DNA of 64,000 bases from an alpha proteobacterium L41A. Its GTDB lineage: Bacteria > Pseudomonadota > Alphaproteobacteria > Caulobacterales > Caulobacteraceae. Made by a program: the position numbers and the translations under genes. A model generated the notes under the pieces. The model made no database searches. It had not been told where the DNA came from and saw only the letters and a program-made list of their open reading frames with translations. Shown here in pieces: positions 63,567-64,000 of this stretch; the first letter of the stretch is position 1; each line of letters begins with the position of its first letter. Location of the stretch: NCBI GenBank assembly GCA_000335735.1, contig AMYY01000010.1, forward strand, positions 32,187 to 96,186, given 5' to 3'.

Positions 63567-64000
63567 ACCGCGCCCCCGGCAGCATCGGAAACGTCACCAG
63601 CGACACCTCCCACAGCTCGACCGCGCTCAGCACGCGCAGCCGTCCCTGACGCCGGGCCCGCGCCGTGCGGTAGCCGATCGACAGCCCATCCAGCGCCCCG
63701 GCCCGGCTCAAGGCCCCGGCGAACCGCGCCTCGGCCGACCAGTCCTCGATCCGGCCGCGCACGAACAGGCCGCGCGCATCCTCGACGATCTGCTCCCAGA
63801 CCCCGACCGGCGCCCGCGCATCGTGCTGGTTCAGCATCCGCACCCCTGCCGCGCCCGTCTTGGCCAGACTGTCCGCAAACGCCCCCGCCTGCACCACGTC
63901 CCCGTTCAGATCCGCCACGCCCCACAGCGAGGCGTAGCCTTCGATGACCAGCGCACCGGACCTCTCCCTCCCCTCGCGGGGGAGGGTGGTCGAGCCGTGA
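63553..64000 (-). CDS. GTA gp4: prohead protease, 5' end outside window
   Basis: The frame is open to the right edge. The visible part covers the HK97-type prohead protease core (IEGYASLWGVADLNGDVVQAGAFADSL, MLNQHDARAPVGVWEQI with the catalytic His, and DGLSIGYR with the Ser). It would trim the gp5 delta domain during capsid maturation. The codons before EGYASLWG read HGSTTLPREGRER and come from a repeat-like GC palindrome, so another in-frame insert is likely. Real start unseen. Confidence 0.88.
   Translation of the reverse strand, partial: HGSTTLPREGRERSGALVIEGYASLWGVADLNGDVVQAGAFADSLAKTGAAGVRMLNQHDARAPVGVWEQIVEDARGLFVRGRIEDWSAEARFAGALSRAGALDGLSIGYRTARARRQGRLRVLSAVELWEVSLVTFPMLPGARFSLA
63960..64000. 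repeat. Family 1-like palindrome at the right edge
   Basis: CCCTCCCCTCGCGGGGGAGGG forms a hairpin, followed by TGGTCGAGCC; it resembles the CCTCCCCCG arms of family 1 but is not identical. Cut by the window end; lies in the gp4 frame. Confidence 0.5.

Noticed and set aside
51169..64000. A complete active prophage
   Set aside because: Gene order and sizes match RcGTA-type structural genes; no integrase, repressor, lysis or replication genes are seen in the window, and the run continues beyond the edge.

Overview
The window is high-GC alphaproteobacterial chromosome, most likely Caulobacterales and probably Brevundimonas. This rests on a 295-residue RpoH, Caulobacter-like promoters, an S46 peptidase, a TonB-receptor/GH97/GH15/SLC45 glucan locus and an RcGTA-type gene transfer agent (GTA) cluster. 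The genus is an inference. No rRNA, tRNA, CRISPR, integrase or transposase gene was seen.

Layout. 1-2105: end of an S46 dipeptidyl-peptidase and a GNAT acetyltransferase. 2122-6007: a TetR regulator with an EmrB/EmrA-type export pair, plus two tiny hypothetical genes. 6105-12864: a tripartite RND pump (outer-membrane factor, permease, adaptor) facing its own TetR gene across a 20-bp operator. 12884-28009: an alpha-glucan locus with two sugar MFS transporters, a TonB receptor, two GH13 enzymes, a LacI regulator, GH97 and GH15. 28069-30187: a TorF-like porin and Amt. 30308-39728: an eight-gene branched-chain amino acid operon (ilvD-ilvC-ilvB-ilvM-leuA-leuC-leuD-leuB) behind a leader-peptide attenuator. 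39982-43749: gap, a small membrane protein, pgk and fba. 43759-51078: DUF2799 lipoprotein, RluD-like synthase, rpoH, an odd receiver protein, purA, serC and a CbpA-like DnaJ.

51169-64000 is a GTA structural cluster on the minus strand, gp4 (cut by the window edge) through gp15. Two pairs of unrelated plus-strand membrane-protein genes interrupt it, and it is peppered with palindromic repeats. Two 154-bp copies of one palindromic family lie inside the NlpC/P60 gene (gp14), in the same reading frame. They give the protein two near-identical low-complexity extensions of about 52 residues. A third copy sits between gp8 and gp9 and a related piece enters gp4. A second palindromic family flanks gp11 and gp5.

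How the genes work together. In the glucan locus the TonB receptor brings maltodextrins into the periplasm, exported GH13/GH97/GH15 enzymes trim them, and MFS transporters carry the products to a cytoplasmic GH13. TGCAAA-type sites near three promoters are candidate LacI operators. The ilv-leu operon encodes the leucine pathway and nearly all of the isoleucine/valine pathway, with a LeuA lacking its feedback domain, so leader attenuation may be a main control. The GTA region encodes head-tail and tail parts; terminase and portal genes would lie beyond the right edge.
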